DNA of 48,040 nucleotides. It comes from Brachionus plicatilis. Taxonomy: Eukaryota > Rotifera > Eurotatoria > Ploima > Brachionidae. The notes under the pieces were generated by a model that did not search any database, was not told the origin of the DNA, and saw only the letters and a program-made list of their open reading frames with translations. Below, in pieces: positions 23,568-34,401 of this stretch (positions are counted from its first letter, which is position 1; every line of letters starts with the position of its first letter). Position numbers and translations under genes: made by a program. The stretch lies in the NCBI GenBank assembly GCA_010279815.1, contig QEOQ01000059.1:92853-140892 (forward strand), given 5' to 3'.

Positions 23568-24231
23568 GGCACTGTGAATTTTGGAACAAAAAACAAAAGC
23601 ACAAATTTTAAATTTAAATAGCTTTTTATCTTTTGGTCTAAAACTCGTTCTGCAAAATGTATCAGCTGATTTATTTATTTAAATATAATTTGGGAGAGAC
23701 TCCCAGGCAGTTTGGAATGGAACTTAGTCCTCTCTTTCAGCCTCTTTCTTGAAGAAACATAAAAAAAAATTAAAAATTTTGAATTTAAAATCAAAATAAA
23801 ATAAAAATAAAAACAAAAATGTTTTGTTAGCTTGGAATTAAAAGTTGAAAGATATTGTCAAGTGATGACCAAATGTACTTTTTGAAGATTTGCATAAAAA
23901 ATTATAAAATAAAAAATTATAAGTAAAATTTAAGTTTAATAATTATTTTTAATAAAAAGAAAAAAATTAAAATTTAGTTAAGTTGTGTATAAAAAAATAA
24001 CAAATAAAAATTAAACTAGGTTGAACATTAAAGAATATTTTCTATAATTGTTAAAATTGTATATGTAATAGAAAGTAGCCAAAATTTAACTGCAGAGTTT
24101 TTGCACAGATTAAAATTTGGGTCTATGTATCAGCTGATACATTTTGCAGAACGAGTTTTAGACCAAAAGATAAAAAGTTATTTAAATTTAAAATTTTTGT
24201 TTTTGTTTTTTGTTCCAAAATTCACAGTGCC
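23568..24231. mobile_element. Foldback MITE inserted in the Penelope-like element
   Basis: Arms 23568-23670 and 24129-24231 (103 bp each) are inverted copies, running from GGCACTGTGAATTTTGG to ATCAGCTGAT. They enclose about 458 bp of non-coding spacer. The GGCxxTGTGAA start and the GTTCTGCAAAATGTATCA motif recur inside the palindrome arms at 9447-9560, so this is a dispersed family. Flanking 8-mers GTTTTAAA and ATTTTTAA do not match exactly, so no clean target duplication can be claimed. The insertion interrupts the C-terminal part of the Penelope-like reading frame. Confidence 0.75.
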
Positions 24232-24830
24232 ATTTTTAAAATTATTAATAAATAAATTCATCAAATCTGCTTCAACTGCTTTTCTTAATAAATTTTCTTC
24301 TAAATTTAATCTAAACATATTGACTTTGAAATCAAAATTGGCTGAATGTCCCTTTTTTCTTAAATGATAAGCGACTTCATTCTCGTCGAGAAAAGGTCTA
24401 AATTTATTTATAGCATATAAATGCTGTGAAATTCTTTCACATAAACTTTTACTTGTTTCACCTATGTAATAAATTTTACATCTTATTCAAGAAATAATAT
24501 AAACCAAATTACTTGATTGGCAATTACCACTATTCATAAATGGTAAAATTGAACCATTAATATTTAAATAAGAAGCATAATTAATAAAACTACAAATTTT
24601 ACATTTAGCTTGATTACATTTATAAGTAAAACAAGTATTTTTTATAAAATTACGAATAGAATTGTGAATTGTAATTAATGATAAACTAGGTTGAACATTA
24701 TAGAAAATAAAGGGCCTATAAATATTTAACCAATCGAATTGTAAACTCAAAGATTTAAATGAGTCATAAATACTTTTATCGAAAAAAATCAAAATTTTTT
24801 TCAAAAATAAAAGAAGTTTTAATAACATTA
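24232..24830 (-). pseudogene. Penelope-like element, C-terminal part with GIY-YIG endonuclease
   Basis: Penelope-like elements encode a telomerase-related reverse transcriptase joined to a GIY-YIG nuclease. The minus-strand frame reads FIFYNVQPSLSLITIH, a Cys-rich linker (CFTYKCNQAKCKIC), then LVYIIS, RCKIYYIGETSKSLCERIS and AYHLRKKGHSANF. The paired VYII and YYIGET strands are the GIY-YIG core, and the linker matches the zinc-binding segment before it. A TGA at 24484-24486 sits where the family normally has Cys (IIS-C-xx-C), a single nonsense change. Downstream the frame ends at the MITE at 24231, and the element's 3' end with a hammerhead lies beyond, near 23330. The reverse transcriptase is missing: the frame stops at about 24830, where LINE sequence begins. 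Confidence 0.85.
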
Positions 24831-24859
24831 CTTAGATTATTCTCTTAAAAGAAATACGC

Positions 24860-25742
24860 TCATCAATTGACAAACGCAAGAGCGCTTTATCTATTACCAA
24901 ACTAACGAATTTTTTGGAAAGCAAATACCCTACACTGAAATCCCAGTCTTCCTTGGTATAAAATTTGACCAAAGTCTTTGTTTTAACTCTCAGGTTGAAT
25001 TCATTCGTTCTAGATGTCATGATCGTGTAAATTTAATTAAAATATTGTCATATAAATCATGGAAGTTAAGTAAGAAAATCTTAATTGGAGTCTATAATGC
25101 ACTTATAGGTTCCATTATAGACTATAGTTTTTTCATCTTATCGTTTGTCTCCCAGACAAACATTCAAAAGCTGCAAGTAATTCAAAAAACATGTTTTAAG
25201 TCAATCTATCACTTGCCATATGACACACTGTCTATTCAACTTTCTGGCCTTCTTGGGGACCAAAAGGTTGATAGAATTCTTAAGTCTGACTGTGAGAATG
25301 TTGAAAGGATTTAACGCAGAGCTACTAAATTTGTTTCTTCAATTAGAAACAAACCGTATGAAAGCAGATTGAAGGCTTTGAACATTCCAAATCTGGTGGA
25401 AAGAAGAAAAAGAGGTGATCTAATTCAATTATATACAAGTTCATGCATGGAATAGAATCGATTGAAAAAAGCAACAATTTTAGTGTCACAAAAAACCAAG
25501 GAAGAGGTCACTGCCTCAAATATCACAAAGAAATTTCGAGGCTCCAACATAGAGATAACTTTTTTTTTAAAAGAACCGCTAACATATGGATTTCGCTGCC
25601 AAATGAATTAGTTGAAGCCCCCAATGTTAACAGCTTTAAAGCAAGCATTGATTGCTGGATTAGCAGCATCAATCACATCAACTGTCTTAGTGTGCCTTAT
25701 CAGCACACTCGCTGGCTAGCCAGCTACAGTCAAAACTACTAA
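24860..25742 (+). pseudogene. CR1/jockey-type LINE reverse transcriptase, C-terminal part, broken
   Basis: Plus-strand frame: FFGKQIPYTEIPVFLGIKFD (the 'YLGI.FD' segment after the RT palm), then WKLSKKILIGVYNALIGSII, then LQVIQKTCFKSIYHLP. After a TAA at 25312-25314 come RRATKFVSSIRNKPYESRLK and ERRKRGDLIQLY. A frameshift near 25436 leads to KFMHGIESIEK and the closing FFFKRTANIWISLPNELV block, ending at 25742. This order is characteristic of CR1/jockey-clade non-LTR retrotransposons. The element is 5'-truncated, as is usual for LINE insertions. The following 120 bp (with GACGCCAGGCGACGTC) is probably its 3' UTR. It lies head to head with the Penelope-like relic. Confidence 0.85.
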
Positions 25743-26022
25743 TACTACTACTTTCCGCGTTTTAGACACAACCAAAATTTACAAAAGTTTGACTTAGCGA
25801 AAGACGCCAGGCGACGTCTTAGTCAAACTATGGTTAATTTTAGCACTAAATTATATTTGAATTTTTTTTATGACAACTGAACAATTTTTATTTTCTTGAT
25901 TGAGATTATTTTCTTTTTTTCAAAAAATTAAAAAGTCTTATAATCTAAAATTTAGAAAAAAAAATAAAATTTTTTTCACTGATTTTTTTTATTACTGATA
26001 AATTTGGCATAGTATGAAGTAA

Positions 26023-26770
26023 TTATTTGATGGATTTAAGCACCGGTGCTTTTTCAATCGGGTAGAATGATAATAAATGTCTGGTAGTTTCAATTCTTCC
26101 TTGTACAACAGCCATTAAAACCTAAAAATCTATTAAATGTTGTTTCTTAATTAAAAATAAACTATCTTTATACACATATCCAGTATTTTTCATCTTGATA
26201 TATATTTTCTGGATTTTCACTATTCGATGAGAAAATGTTTTGAATCATCGGGTCTATGTTGTTGGTAGTGCGATACCATTCTTGTAAATCGCTTAGTAGT
26301 GTTCCAGCTAAATATTTTTATAAAGTTAAGGTTTAATGGTGTTTATTAAAACAAAGTGGTTACAGGGTGATGATTTTATGAAAATTATTTGACAAAGCTT
26401 CCAAACTTGAAGCAAAATTTGAAATTTTTCTTGATTTTCATTCTGGTCACTTATTATTCGTAGTTCATTTTCAATTATGTCGATATATTTTTGATTTGCC
26501 TCAAGGCATCTAAAAAATAACTTTAAAAAATGACCATTTATCAAGTTTTGAATAATTAACTGATCGCTTAAATTCCCTGTTTCTGTTTTTATGGTGTCTG
26601 ATTGGGAATTTGCTTCCAAATTTTGGTGCAGGTCATTGAAAACCTCTTTTAGAACAAAAATTGGTACAAGATAAGTATTTTAGAGAAAGCTACCTCTGCA
26701 TTGACTTATAACCCGGCGTCATGAAGGGTCTGTAAATATCTTATAAGAGGATAAGTGAGCTATTTGATCC
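26023..26770 (-). CDS. Nup85: Nucleoporin Nup85, partial, apparently truncated at its C-terminus
   Basis: Nup85 is a scaffold subunit of the Y-complex (Nup107-160) of the nuclear pore. Exons 26645-26364, 26307-26174 and 26121-26023 splice in frame. The first has a helical segment ending LLQVWKLCQIIFIKSSP. The second continues SGTLLSDLQEWYRTTNNID and ENIYQDEKYWIC. The third gives VLMAVVQGRIETTRHLLSFY. This order matches the vertebrate protein segment with 'WNLCEILFIE', 'LLDWVRLH', 'FWNLVTILVLQGRLDEAR'. A possible first exon (MTPGYKSMQ, near 26741) does not join cleanly. The frame stops at TAA 26023-26025 after LKSIK, leaving about 200 residues, whereas Nup85 usually has about 600 or more. No further exons are seen before the LINE at 25742. 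It is truncated in this copy unless the rest was moved. Confidence 0.8.
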
Positions 26771-27108
26771 ATTATGAGCGAGCTATTTGATTTTTTGCAA
26801 ATAAAAGTTTAAGTAAGAGCGCTTTGAATGATTATAAAATTTAAAATTTTTAATAAATATTTTAATAATTTTAATAATTATTTTTAATAAATAAATATTA
26901 AAATAAAAATTGTTTAAATATACATTAAATATACATTTATTAAGGTTCGCATAAAATATTTTTTAAATATTTACGAGTATGAAGTTAACTAAAAAGATGA
27001 TTTGAGCTTGCCATTTTTTAGTCTATTCATATCTACAAAGCCTCTTCTAGATTAAGTATTTCGCATTTATTAAGTGAGAAGTTAAAAAAATTTTTAAATT
27101 TTTTAGAT

Positions 27109-27608
27109 TGACTCTCGAAACTGAATATAGATGCTACGTACAAATTAGTCTGGCAAGGTTTCCCAATTTTTAGAGTAGGGACAACTGATATTGCCAAGCA
27201 TTTTCATCCATTCGGAATATCAGTTTTTACAAATGAACAAACTAATGTTTTAAAATTCATTTTTAATGGAATTTCAAAGGGGTTACAATTAATAAATCAA
27301 GCGAAATTTGAACCTAAAGTATTAATTTCCGATGATTCAATGGCGATACGCAATGCTTTCAAAGAATTCTATAACTGTACACAAATAGTAATGTGCTCCT
27401 GTCACATGTTCAGGGCAGTAGATAAATTTATAGAAGCTAAGGTATTGAATAATTTCGACAGAGAATCAATTTAAAAAAGATATTCGAATATAACAAACTA
27501 TAACAAACTTCTGCATCTAAAGATATATTTCAGAAAGCAGTTCCTTTATTCATTAAAAAATTGAAAAAATATCAAGATTTTTTAGTTTATTTTCAAAAAG
27601 AATGGTAA
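27109..27608 (+). pseudogene. MULE (Mutator-like) transposase core, broken
   Basis: The plus-strand frame has no start codon and reads LNIDATYKLVWQGFPIFRVG, then HPFGISVFTNEQTN, LISDDSMAIRNAFKEFY and VMCSCHMFRAVDKF. It shows the first and second catalytic Asp contexts (IDATYK and LISDD) and the C..H motif of MULE transposases. The frame ends at TAA near 27472. Related sequence resumes in another frame at about 27515 (DIFQKAVPLFIKKLKK, DFLVYFQKEW). No terminal inverted repeats were found. The DDE core is otherwise well preserved, so decay is fairly recent. Confidence 0.75.
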
Positions 27609-27862
27609 TATTGCGACTGTTTTAAGCTTATTAAATCATTAAATAATTAAAAGATAAACAAAAAATTTTTTTCAAAAAAATTATAACTGTCCCAATAAAC
27701 TTGTAAGTGGATTTAATTTAAATTCGTCTATTTAAATTTTTTTATCTCTTGTTGAAATTCATTTGCCAATTTGATTGAATAATTTTCTATTCAAATAAAT
27801 AGAAAAAATAGATTAAGTTTTACAAATTAAATGTTAAATAAAATGAATAAATTTTTAATTAC

Positions 27863-29397
27863 CTGTTATATTAGCAGCCAAATTGTGTTTACAATCAAAA
27901 GGATCGACAACTTTCAATTTGTTAGGACTGTTTAGTTTTTGCCCACAAATTTTTTTTTTATAAATTTCAATTGTTGTAAAGCAATTTTTAAAGGAGAATA
28001 AGTCGATCAAAAATTCAACAAATTCAATCCAATAATTGACAATTGTTTGGCTATCAAATTGATTTTTCTTTTCACAATCGGCAAAATCATCTTTTAAAGT
28101 TTCAAACATATTTGTTGGATAACGATACTTTATTTCTGGATGGTGACTAAAAATTTTTTCCTCAATTTGATTTACAGATGGAATTGATAACGAGCAAAAA
28201 TTCATCAAAAATATCAATCTAAACAAATAAGAAATTTCAAATTAAAATAATATAAATATGAAATATTTAAACGTACAATAAATTTTGTGAGCAAAATGTT
28301 GAAATAAAATTGAGTTTTTTTTCTTGTAAAAAATTTTTTAACTTTGTACCCAGAAGTTTGAATATTTTGCTCAATTGACTATAAAAATAAATAAGGCAAG
28401 CTGCATTAATTTTGTCCCAACCAAAATGACATGTGAATTCAAATTGCTCTGTATTTGGCAAATAATTATTAAATTGATAATTAATATAATTGAAAATTTC
28501 ATTATCTTTTCTATTGTATTTATCCTAATTAAAATTTTTATTATAGATATCTTTAATATACTAAAATAAACAAAACTTACTAAATAACCATTGCAATTGT
28601 CGTAAACAATGCAAAAATCGATAACATCATTTTCACAATAAAAACCATTTGCTATAGAACCAATTGATTCTATGGTTATTTTTTCTTTGAAGCGATTTAA
28701 TCGTGTCTGAATGATGTTTACTGATTTTTGGTAAAACAATTTACTTTGCACAAGTCGTGATGATTGTGAATTATTCGAATTGAGCAGAAAAAATTCTTTT
28801 CTCAATTCAGTCAAATTATCTTGAACTATCAATTAATCTAAATAATCATTTATATGATAAATTTCCGAGAAAAAAATTACTTTCTACTTTATGCTTAAAG
28901 AAATCAAATAATTTGATTAACAAAGTATTTTTTTCATTTTGATTCAGTCCAATAATTTCTGATTTTAAGTCAGTTGTCCAAAGTTTAAAATTGTCCACAA
29001 ATTTAAAACTTAAAAAAATAAAATTTAAATTTATTTACCAAGTTAATTAAATTAGTAAGATTATTTACATAAGAAAATCTATTTTTTGTTCTAAATTGTA
29101 GTCGTCTAAGTCAATATTTCTAAATTTTTCAATTAGTTCCAAAGCTAAATAGTGTTTACCACTTTTAGGCTTGCAAGTTGTTAATTTGACAGTTTGGTCA
29201 AAATAAATTGGTGAACCAATTCGAAAATTTATTTTTAGAGCAAAAAATTGTTTATGCGTTTTCATTTGAGAAATGCTGTTTGATTGCACATTTTGTTTAA
29301 AATTAAACTCAATCGATACAAAATTATACTGCTTTTCACTTAATTTAATTTTGAGTTTGTTAACAAAGTGAAACAAAAAATTATATGGTGTAATCAA
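27863..29397 (-). CDS. TUTase/poly(A)-polymerase-like protein, paralog 1, catalytically degenerate
   Basis: Terminal uridylyl/adenylyl transferases of the Cid1 type add nucleotides to RNA ends. Exons 29397-29069, 29008-28881, 28825-28589, 28448-28277 and 28218-27863 join in frame. The third exon holds the nucleotidyltransferase signature GSIANGFYCENDVIDFCI, the fourth FTCHFGWDKINAACLIYF, and the fifth the PAP-associated domain (IVNYWIEFVEFL, VVDPFDCKHNLAANI). In the family the signature is GS(x10)DxD. Here the first Asp is Val (DVID spacing), and the later Asp of 'Dis' is replaced in FTCHF. About 60 residues normally lying between these sites are missing. The frame ends at a stop in NITGN, or at a GT donor at 27862 leading to an unseen exon. 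The N-terminal exon (NFLFHFVNKLKIKLSEKQYN) is unfamiliar. Probably a divergent or inactive member; a true start was not fixed. Confidence 0.65.
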
Positions 29398-29399
29398 AA

Positions 29400-30470
29400 A
29401 AGCAATCGGTTTGCCTTAAACAAAATGACTCGATTTGATATTTTAAACAATTTTTTATGAACGATTTAATTTGATTAGATTTTGAATTCATATTTGTAAT
29501 TAGTTTAAATTAATTTTGACAAATAGCTAAATTTTTTGTTCTAAAATTTATAATCAATAATCATTAAAGATTTTCACATTTGACATTTAAAAAAATGAAA
29601 AATTTTAAAATAAAATTTAAATTGATTTAGATTAAAATTTTTTTAATTTTAATCAATTTTTTTATCATTTACTACATTTTATCATTTCAATGCTGTTGGT
29701 CAATCCTAAATTTGTCTGTGCAATTAAATTTTGATGATTTGCTAATACATGTAGTGGTTTGCAGACTTACAGAATTTTTTTTATTGACTTATTGATATTA
29801 AAGTCTGAAAGCTTTAAAATTTGATTGCAATGGTATTTCATATTTCTTTTATATTAATTCGACTCGACCATATTTTGTTGATCTAAATAAAATTACAAAT
29901 TTAAATAAATATTTATTTTTCTTTACATCAACCTCGCGGTGTTAACTCAATAAATACTAATCTCTTTTTCTATTATGATCTGTTTTTAAGCTATTAAACT
30001 AAGTCAAGTATTTAAAAGAAAGAAAATCGACTGTTACATTTTTACAGTTAAGTTTTAAATAAAAATATCTCGCAGTACTTGATTCTAAATTCTACAAATT
30101 AAATATGGCTATAATCATATTTATATCGTGTGCCAAAGTAATCGAAATAGCTCAATTTATCTAGATATGAGAGTTTTTCTTATTCAAATCGATTGATTTT
30201 TTTCAATTTAAAAAAAAAATTTTTAGATATATTTATTGTCTTATTCACTTGTTTCATACTGCAGTCTCATCGATAAATCTAAAAAATGTTATATAATGCA
30301 TTATGTTAGAGGAAGGTGTTTAAATCCTAAGTTTTAGTTTGAGTTGGTATTAAAATAAAAAAAAAATACATAATATACTATACCTAACACTATAATTGAC
30401 TGTGACTTAAAAATTAAACTCAATAGTTAAGTTCTACGATAACAATTAACAAGCTAAGAATTTTTTACTA
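29400..30470. other. AT-rich stretch with small repeat scraps
   Basis: No gene. The block 29595-29680 recurs at 45465-45540 (TTAAATTGATTTAGATTAAA). A piece at 29745-29785 (GTTTGCAGACTTACAG) resembles the palindrome-arm block CTCTGCAGACTTACAGAG. Nothing else was recognised. Confidence 0.4.
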
Positions 30471-30477
30471 AACAATC

Positions 30478-30864
30478 AATTTTTATAAAATATTAACAAA
30501 AGTGATAGAATTAAAAAATAGAAGGATAAAATTTTTTTTTTTTCTTATTTTAGTGAACAATTTTCTAGCAAGTTGAAAAATATTATAGAAAAAAGAATCG
30601 ACTTTTAAAAAAGTGTCTAAAAATAAATAAAAAAATTCAGCCTAAGCCAACTTTTGCCAGTCCATTTACCCCTCATCTTCGCTTTCAAGCAATACTACTT
30701 ATAAATTTATTTTAAAAAGTCTGGTTTAAAAGTTAATATTAAATTAAACTATTTAAAAAGAGCCTAATTATTTTCAAGTCCTAAATTTAACAACATCAAA
30801 ACAAAACAAAAAATTACTTACCTCGCTAATCATTAAACTCTGATGAACGGCACCGGCTACTTTC
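30478..30864. repeat. Duplicated block B (copy at 44703-45086)
   Basis: This block is nearly identical to 44703-45086, running from AATTTTTATAAAATATTAA to ATGAACGGCACCGGCT. It is part of a block set (B, A, C, D) present in a different order at 43.5-46.6 kb. It contains the 3' edge of a minus-strand exon followed by a GTAAGT donor. Confidence 0.85.
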
Positions 30865-31007
30865 CTAAGCCGCTCTTCTCGAACTTTTATCAGCATACTT
30901 TCGACGATATTTCGGAATAAATGTCCAGTTATTAATAAAATAATATGTCCAGTTATTAGTAGCATCATAAAATTTTTGTATTTGTCAAAAATTAATCGTA
31001 TTATCAA
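30820..31007 (-). other. Minus-strand exon, unknown protein
   Basis: The frame reads SMLIKVREERLRKVAGAVHQ, then SLMISE, then a consensus GTAAGT donor at 30819. The second copy of this block keeps only AGAVHQILMISE before the same donor and differs upstream. Arg/Lys-rich amphipathic spacing suggests a helix. Upstream, the frame (MIIRLIFDKYKNF) includes a doubled ITGHIILLITGH segment from a local repeat. I do not recognise it. Confidence 0.35.
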
Positions 31008-31061
31008 ACAATTGATTTAGATTAGCCATTGCTAATTTCAAATTCACTTATAAATTCACTT

Positions 31062-31439
31062 ATAGCCCATTATTTAATTTTACACAATTAAAGCTTTCAA
31101 TTTTTTTTCAAATTTATGTTTTACAGATAATTTTTAGTTGGACATGTCACTTTGGTATACATGTCGGATGGCTTCAAAGTTGCTAAATTCTTTTTCAATA
31201 GATGACTGAGGCAAAAGTTTAAATTCTAATTAAAACATTTTTATTTTATTCAAATTGAATTTTTAATCAAATCAATTTTTTTCCTTAACAATTTTCTTGT
31301 TATTTTTTTTTTTGCCTAAATCAAAATTTACTTTGATTTTGTTTTATTTCTGCTGTTGAAAAGCAAGTTTTTGGTCTTTTCCTGCTAAGTTAAGAAATAG
31401 TTTAAAATACTTACAATTTTTTTTTACTTTGACTGATTT
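31062..31439. repeat. Duplicated block A (copy at 46199-46579)
   Basis: This block is nearly identical to 46199-46579, including CATGTCACTTTGGTATACAT and GTCGGATGGCTTCAAAGTTG. It ends at the same base (TTGACTGATTTTT), after which the copies diverge: one leads into unknown sequence, the other into the HAP2-like exon. Confidence 0.85.
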
Positions 31440-31493
31440 TTATGATCCTCATATCTCCTTCTCACTCATATCGTCCGTGTAAATTTAGACCAT

Positions 31494-31790
31494 ATTTGCT
31501 CACATGACATTGTTTGTTATTTTATATCAAATTTTTAACTTATTTTAAGTTACTTTTTTTAAATTCAGATAAAATTTAATAATTTAAAAATAAAACAATT
31601 TAATAATTTTAACTTGTTAATTTTTTATTTAGCATAAAAATTAAAATGAAACGAAAAAAAAAAATACAACTAATACAATCTAAAATAAAAAATAGCTGTG
31701 TTGTTTTCTTCTTTGAGCTTGATTAGTTCTAAAGAGTTTTCTTCACTTTAAAAATGAATATTTATTTAATTTTTAATTAAATTTTTTAAA
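31494..31790. repeat. Duplicated blocks C and D, with the empty MITE site
   Basis: Block C (31494-31692) matches 43514-44335 once the two MITEs there are removed. Block D (31731-31790) matches 44646-44697. At 31541-31548 the uninterrupted ATTTTAAG is the empty target site of the MITE pair. Between C and D this copy has only 38 bp, where the other has a 300-bp exon-like block. Confidence 0.85.
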
Positions 31791-31802
31791 TTTAACTTAC
31801 CT

Positions 31803-31986
31803 TTTAACGTCCGATGGATGCAACCCCCGTGCCGCCAATCAAATGGTAAATATGAGCCTTGAGTTCTTGGACTTGCTGTCTCAAGTTATTCAATTCGACC
31901 ACCTGGGTTTCAATGTTAACCAGACTCTGGTTAGATAATGAAAGAAAATTTTTACTTAAATCATTTAAGTAAAAATTTTCTTTCAT
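31803..31986 (-). CDS. Short coiled-coil frame opening with a perfect palindrome
   Basis: Reading leftward from ATG 31986 the frame gives MKENFYLNDLSKNFLSL and then a heptad-rich coiled coil (SLVNIETQVVELNNLRQQVQ, ELKAHIYHLIGG), ending at TAA after VASIGR. A GTAAGT donor follows the stop immediately (31800). Across the donor and an acceptor at about 31730, a different frame continues as ELIKLKEENNTA, also heptad-like. So either the stop is real and the splice lies in the UTR, or a frame change has broken the gene. The family was not recognised. The first 16 codons lie inside a 49-bp perfect inverted repeat (31938-31986). Confidence 0.45.
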
Positions 31987-32019
31987 TTTTTTTTTTTTAA
32001 TTAATAATTTTATCATGTT

Positions 32020-33930
32020 TACTATTGCATGGGAGCATTATTTTGACAAAAAACATTTTCAAAAAAAATCTTTTAACTTAAAACTCAATTGCTACATTTT
32101 TAAGGTAAATTTTATATTTGATCCAAAAAATAAAAGTTTACGCCAACCTTAAAGAAGTCACGAATACACTATGGCGAGAGAACTAATAAAAATAAAATAA
32201 AAACTTTTGCTCAATTAAATTAATTTTAAATTTTTAATAAAAATATAATTAATCAAAAAAATCTAGTTGCTTTTTTTAAGACGGCGACAAAAATTAACGA
32301 ACAAGCTAATTAATGACCCCTTTTTCCTCATCCGTTTGTGGTTAGAGCCAACGGACAGCCAAAATAGATAAAGGTCATCTTTATTGCGGACATGATGAAA
32401 TTAATTTTTCTAATAGGTTTATTTTATTAAAAAAAAATTAAAAGACTATCTATAATAAAAACATTGATGTTTGGATACCTTAAAAATTAAAATAAAACAT
32501 ACAAAGTCACTTTTTATATTAATATTTTACTTTAATTTTAGCAATCCGCAATTTACTCAAAAACGAGATAAAGTTTAGAACCTAAAGGTGATGTTTAATC
32601 AAAAATTTAAAATAAAGTTTACAAATAAATTGATTTAAATTCTAATTTTTACAATTTAAAGCTTTCAGTTGTTGAAGCGGCAGTAAACTCAAAAACTTTT
32701 AACTAAGCATTTATTTTTGTTCTTTTTTAACAATAATTTTCATTAAAAACTTTTTTTTAATTCAGACCCAAAATTAAAAGTTATTGATTAATATTCTATT
32801 TATTTTTACTTTATTTAGAAATTTAGATTAATTAGGTTTATACCTACAACAACAAACAACAAAATTTTCAATATTTTTTGTAAATTTTTTGAAAGATTTT
32901 AGGAACTAAGTTTAAGCTTTGGAAATTAGAAGGCTTAGAGGTGAATTGATACAAAAAAGTATTCAGTTTAAAGTATTCAAGGGTTTTGGAGAAAAAAACC
33001 GAAAAATGATAATTAAATGCCTTTCATCTCATAAATAGACAAAAATTTTCCAAGTTTTTACCTAAGACTTCATTTCATGGGGTCAAAGGCAGATAATATT
33101 TACTTGAAAAATTGCATGCAAATTAATTGATCTATTAGATGCAAATTATCTAGCTAGAATTTGGCTTAGAAAAAAATATAGATAAAAAACCCAATTAAAG
33201 CCAATTCTTTTAAATAGTTTTCTTCAAAATATTTTTTTTACATTTAATTTGTTTATTTATTTCAGTTGCAACATGAATAAAAAAATATTGAATTTCATTG
33301 CCAAAAACGCTTCCCTTGAAATACCTTTCTTTAAAACGAATATTATGTATGCTTCACCTGTATAGATACTTGATAAATAAGGAAAAATTTTGGTTACTCA
33401 ATTTTAATAATTATTTTTAATAAAAAAAAAATTCAAACAAGTTTAATTAAACCTGCCAAATAAATTAAATTAGTTTATTTTTAGTACATTCATTAGATTA
33501 TATAAACTTGTTTTCATTATTTAAAAAAATACAAAAATTAAAAAAATATTCACTAATAACTAGAGCGCCCGGAGAAAGAATTTTATAAACAAAATACAAC
33601 AAAAATAGCTTTAAATTTTGATATTTTTTATTGTTCGATATATTACCTACAAAATAAAATATCAAATATTCGATTGAATTTCTAGCTCTTTTTTTTTAAA
33701 GCTCATAGCTCAAAAACAATAAAAATAACCAAAAGTGTATTTTTTTGGTAAAATTGTTTAATTTTAAAAAATTCAAACCTATATTGAATACCGTTTTGTG
33801 GATAATTAAAATCTCTTCATTCTTATATAAAAAATACATTTTTATTTTTGAGCTCTCGTCCAAAATTTGTCCATAATTTGTCCAAAAGTATACATAATTT
33901 GTTTTTTTAAGTTCTAGAATTAAGAAACTT
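32020..33930. other. AT-rich stretch without recognisable feature
   Basis: No gene or known repeat. A slightly GC-richer patch at 32320-32400 (CCGTTTGTGGTTAGAGCC) has no open frame that I can interpret. Confidence 0.4.
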
Positions 33931-33933
33931 TAA

Positions 33934-34105
33934 TAATGTTTAATCTGGTCATTCCGCGTTTCGATTAAAAGAACAGATTCAAAACTGCCAGTGTTATGCA
34001 CAGAGCGTTCATCAGAAACAGGGCAGTTTTTTTGTACATTGGGAAGAATTTTAAATATGAACAGAGTTGTTCCATCAGTGTGAGCCACTTCGGTGAACAA
34101 AGTCT
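33934..34105 (-). other. Conserved-looking exon, unknown protein
   Basis: After a clean 3' splice site (TAAAATTTTCAG), the minus-strand frame is open for about 57 codons: TLFTEVAHTDGTTLFIFKIL, then NCPVSDERSVHNTGSFESVL, then LIETRNDQIKH. Balanced amino-acid composition in such AT-rich DNA argues for a real exon. I do not recognise the family and find no partner exon with certainty; a neighbouring frame at 34160-34290 (VFLPVQVVGQVTSYFFGY) may belong. Confidence 0.35.
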
Positions 34106-34401
34106 GAAAATTTTACTCTTAAAAAAATTTTTTTCTAAATTTTATTTTTAATTGTACCCAAAAAAATAAGAGGTAACTTGGCCGACCACTTGCACTGGCA
34201 AAAAGACTGGTTTGGAGACTTTACGGAGAATTTTTTTTCACTTGATTTGGCGGCACTACCTCGAAATGTGAACTGAAGTACACAAAATAAGTGAACTGAA
34301 AAATTAGAATTATTTAGTTCATTTAATATTTTTAATTTTTTTAATTTCCAGCCATTTCTCAAATAAAAATTTTTTTTTTTTATTTTAAAAATTTTACTTC
34401 A

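Noticed and set aside
24832..25020. Minus-strand frame MTSRTNEFNLRVKT upstream of the Penelope-like frame
   Set aside because: It overlaps the plus-strand LINE reverse transcriptase segment VFLGIKFD, which explains the open frame.
30838..30865. CTGATGAACGGCACCGGC as a hammerhead
   Set aside because: No GAAA follows stem II, and the block is exon sequence present in both duplicated copies.
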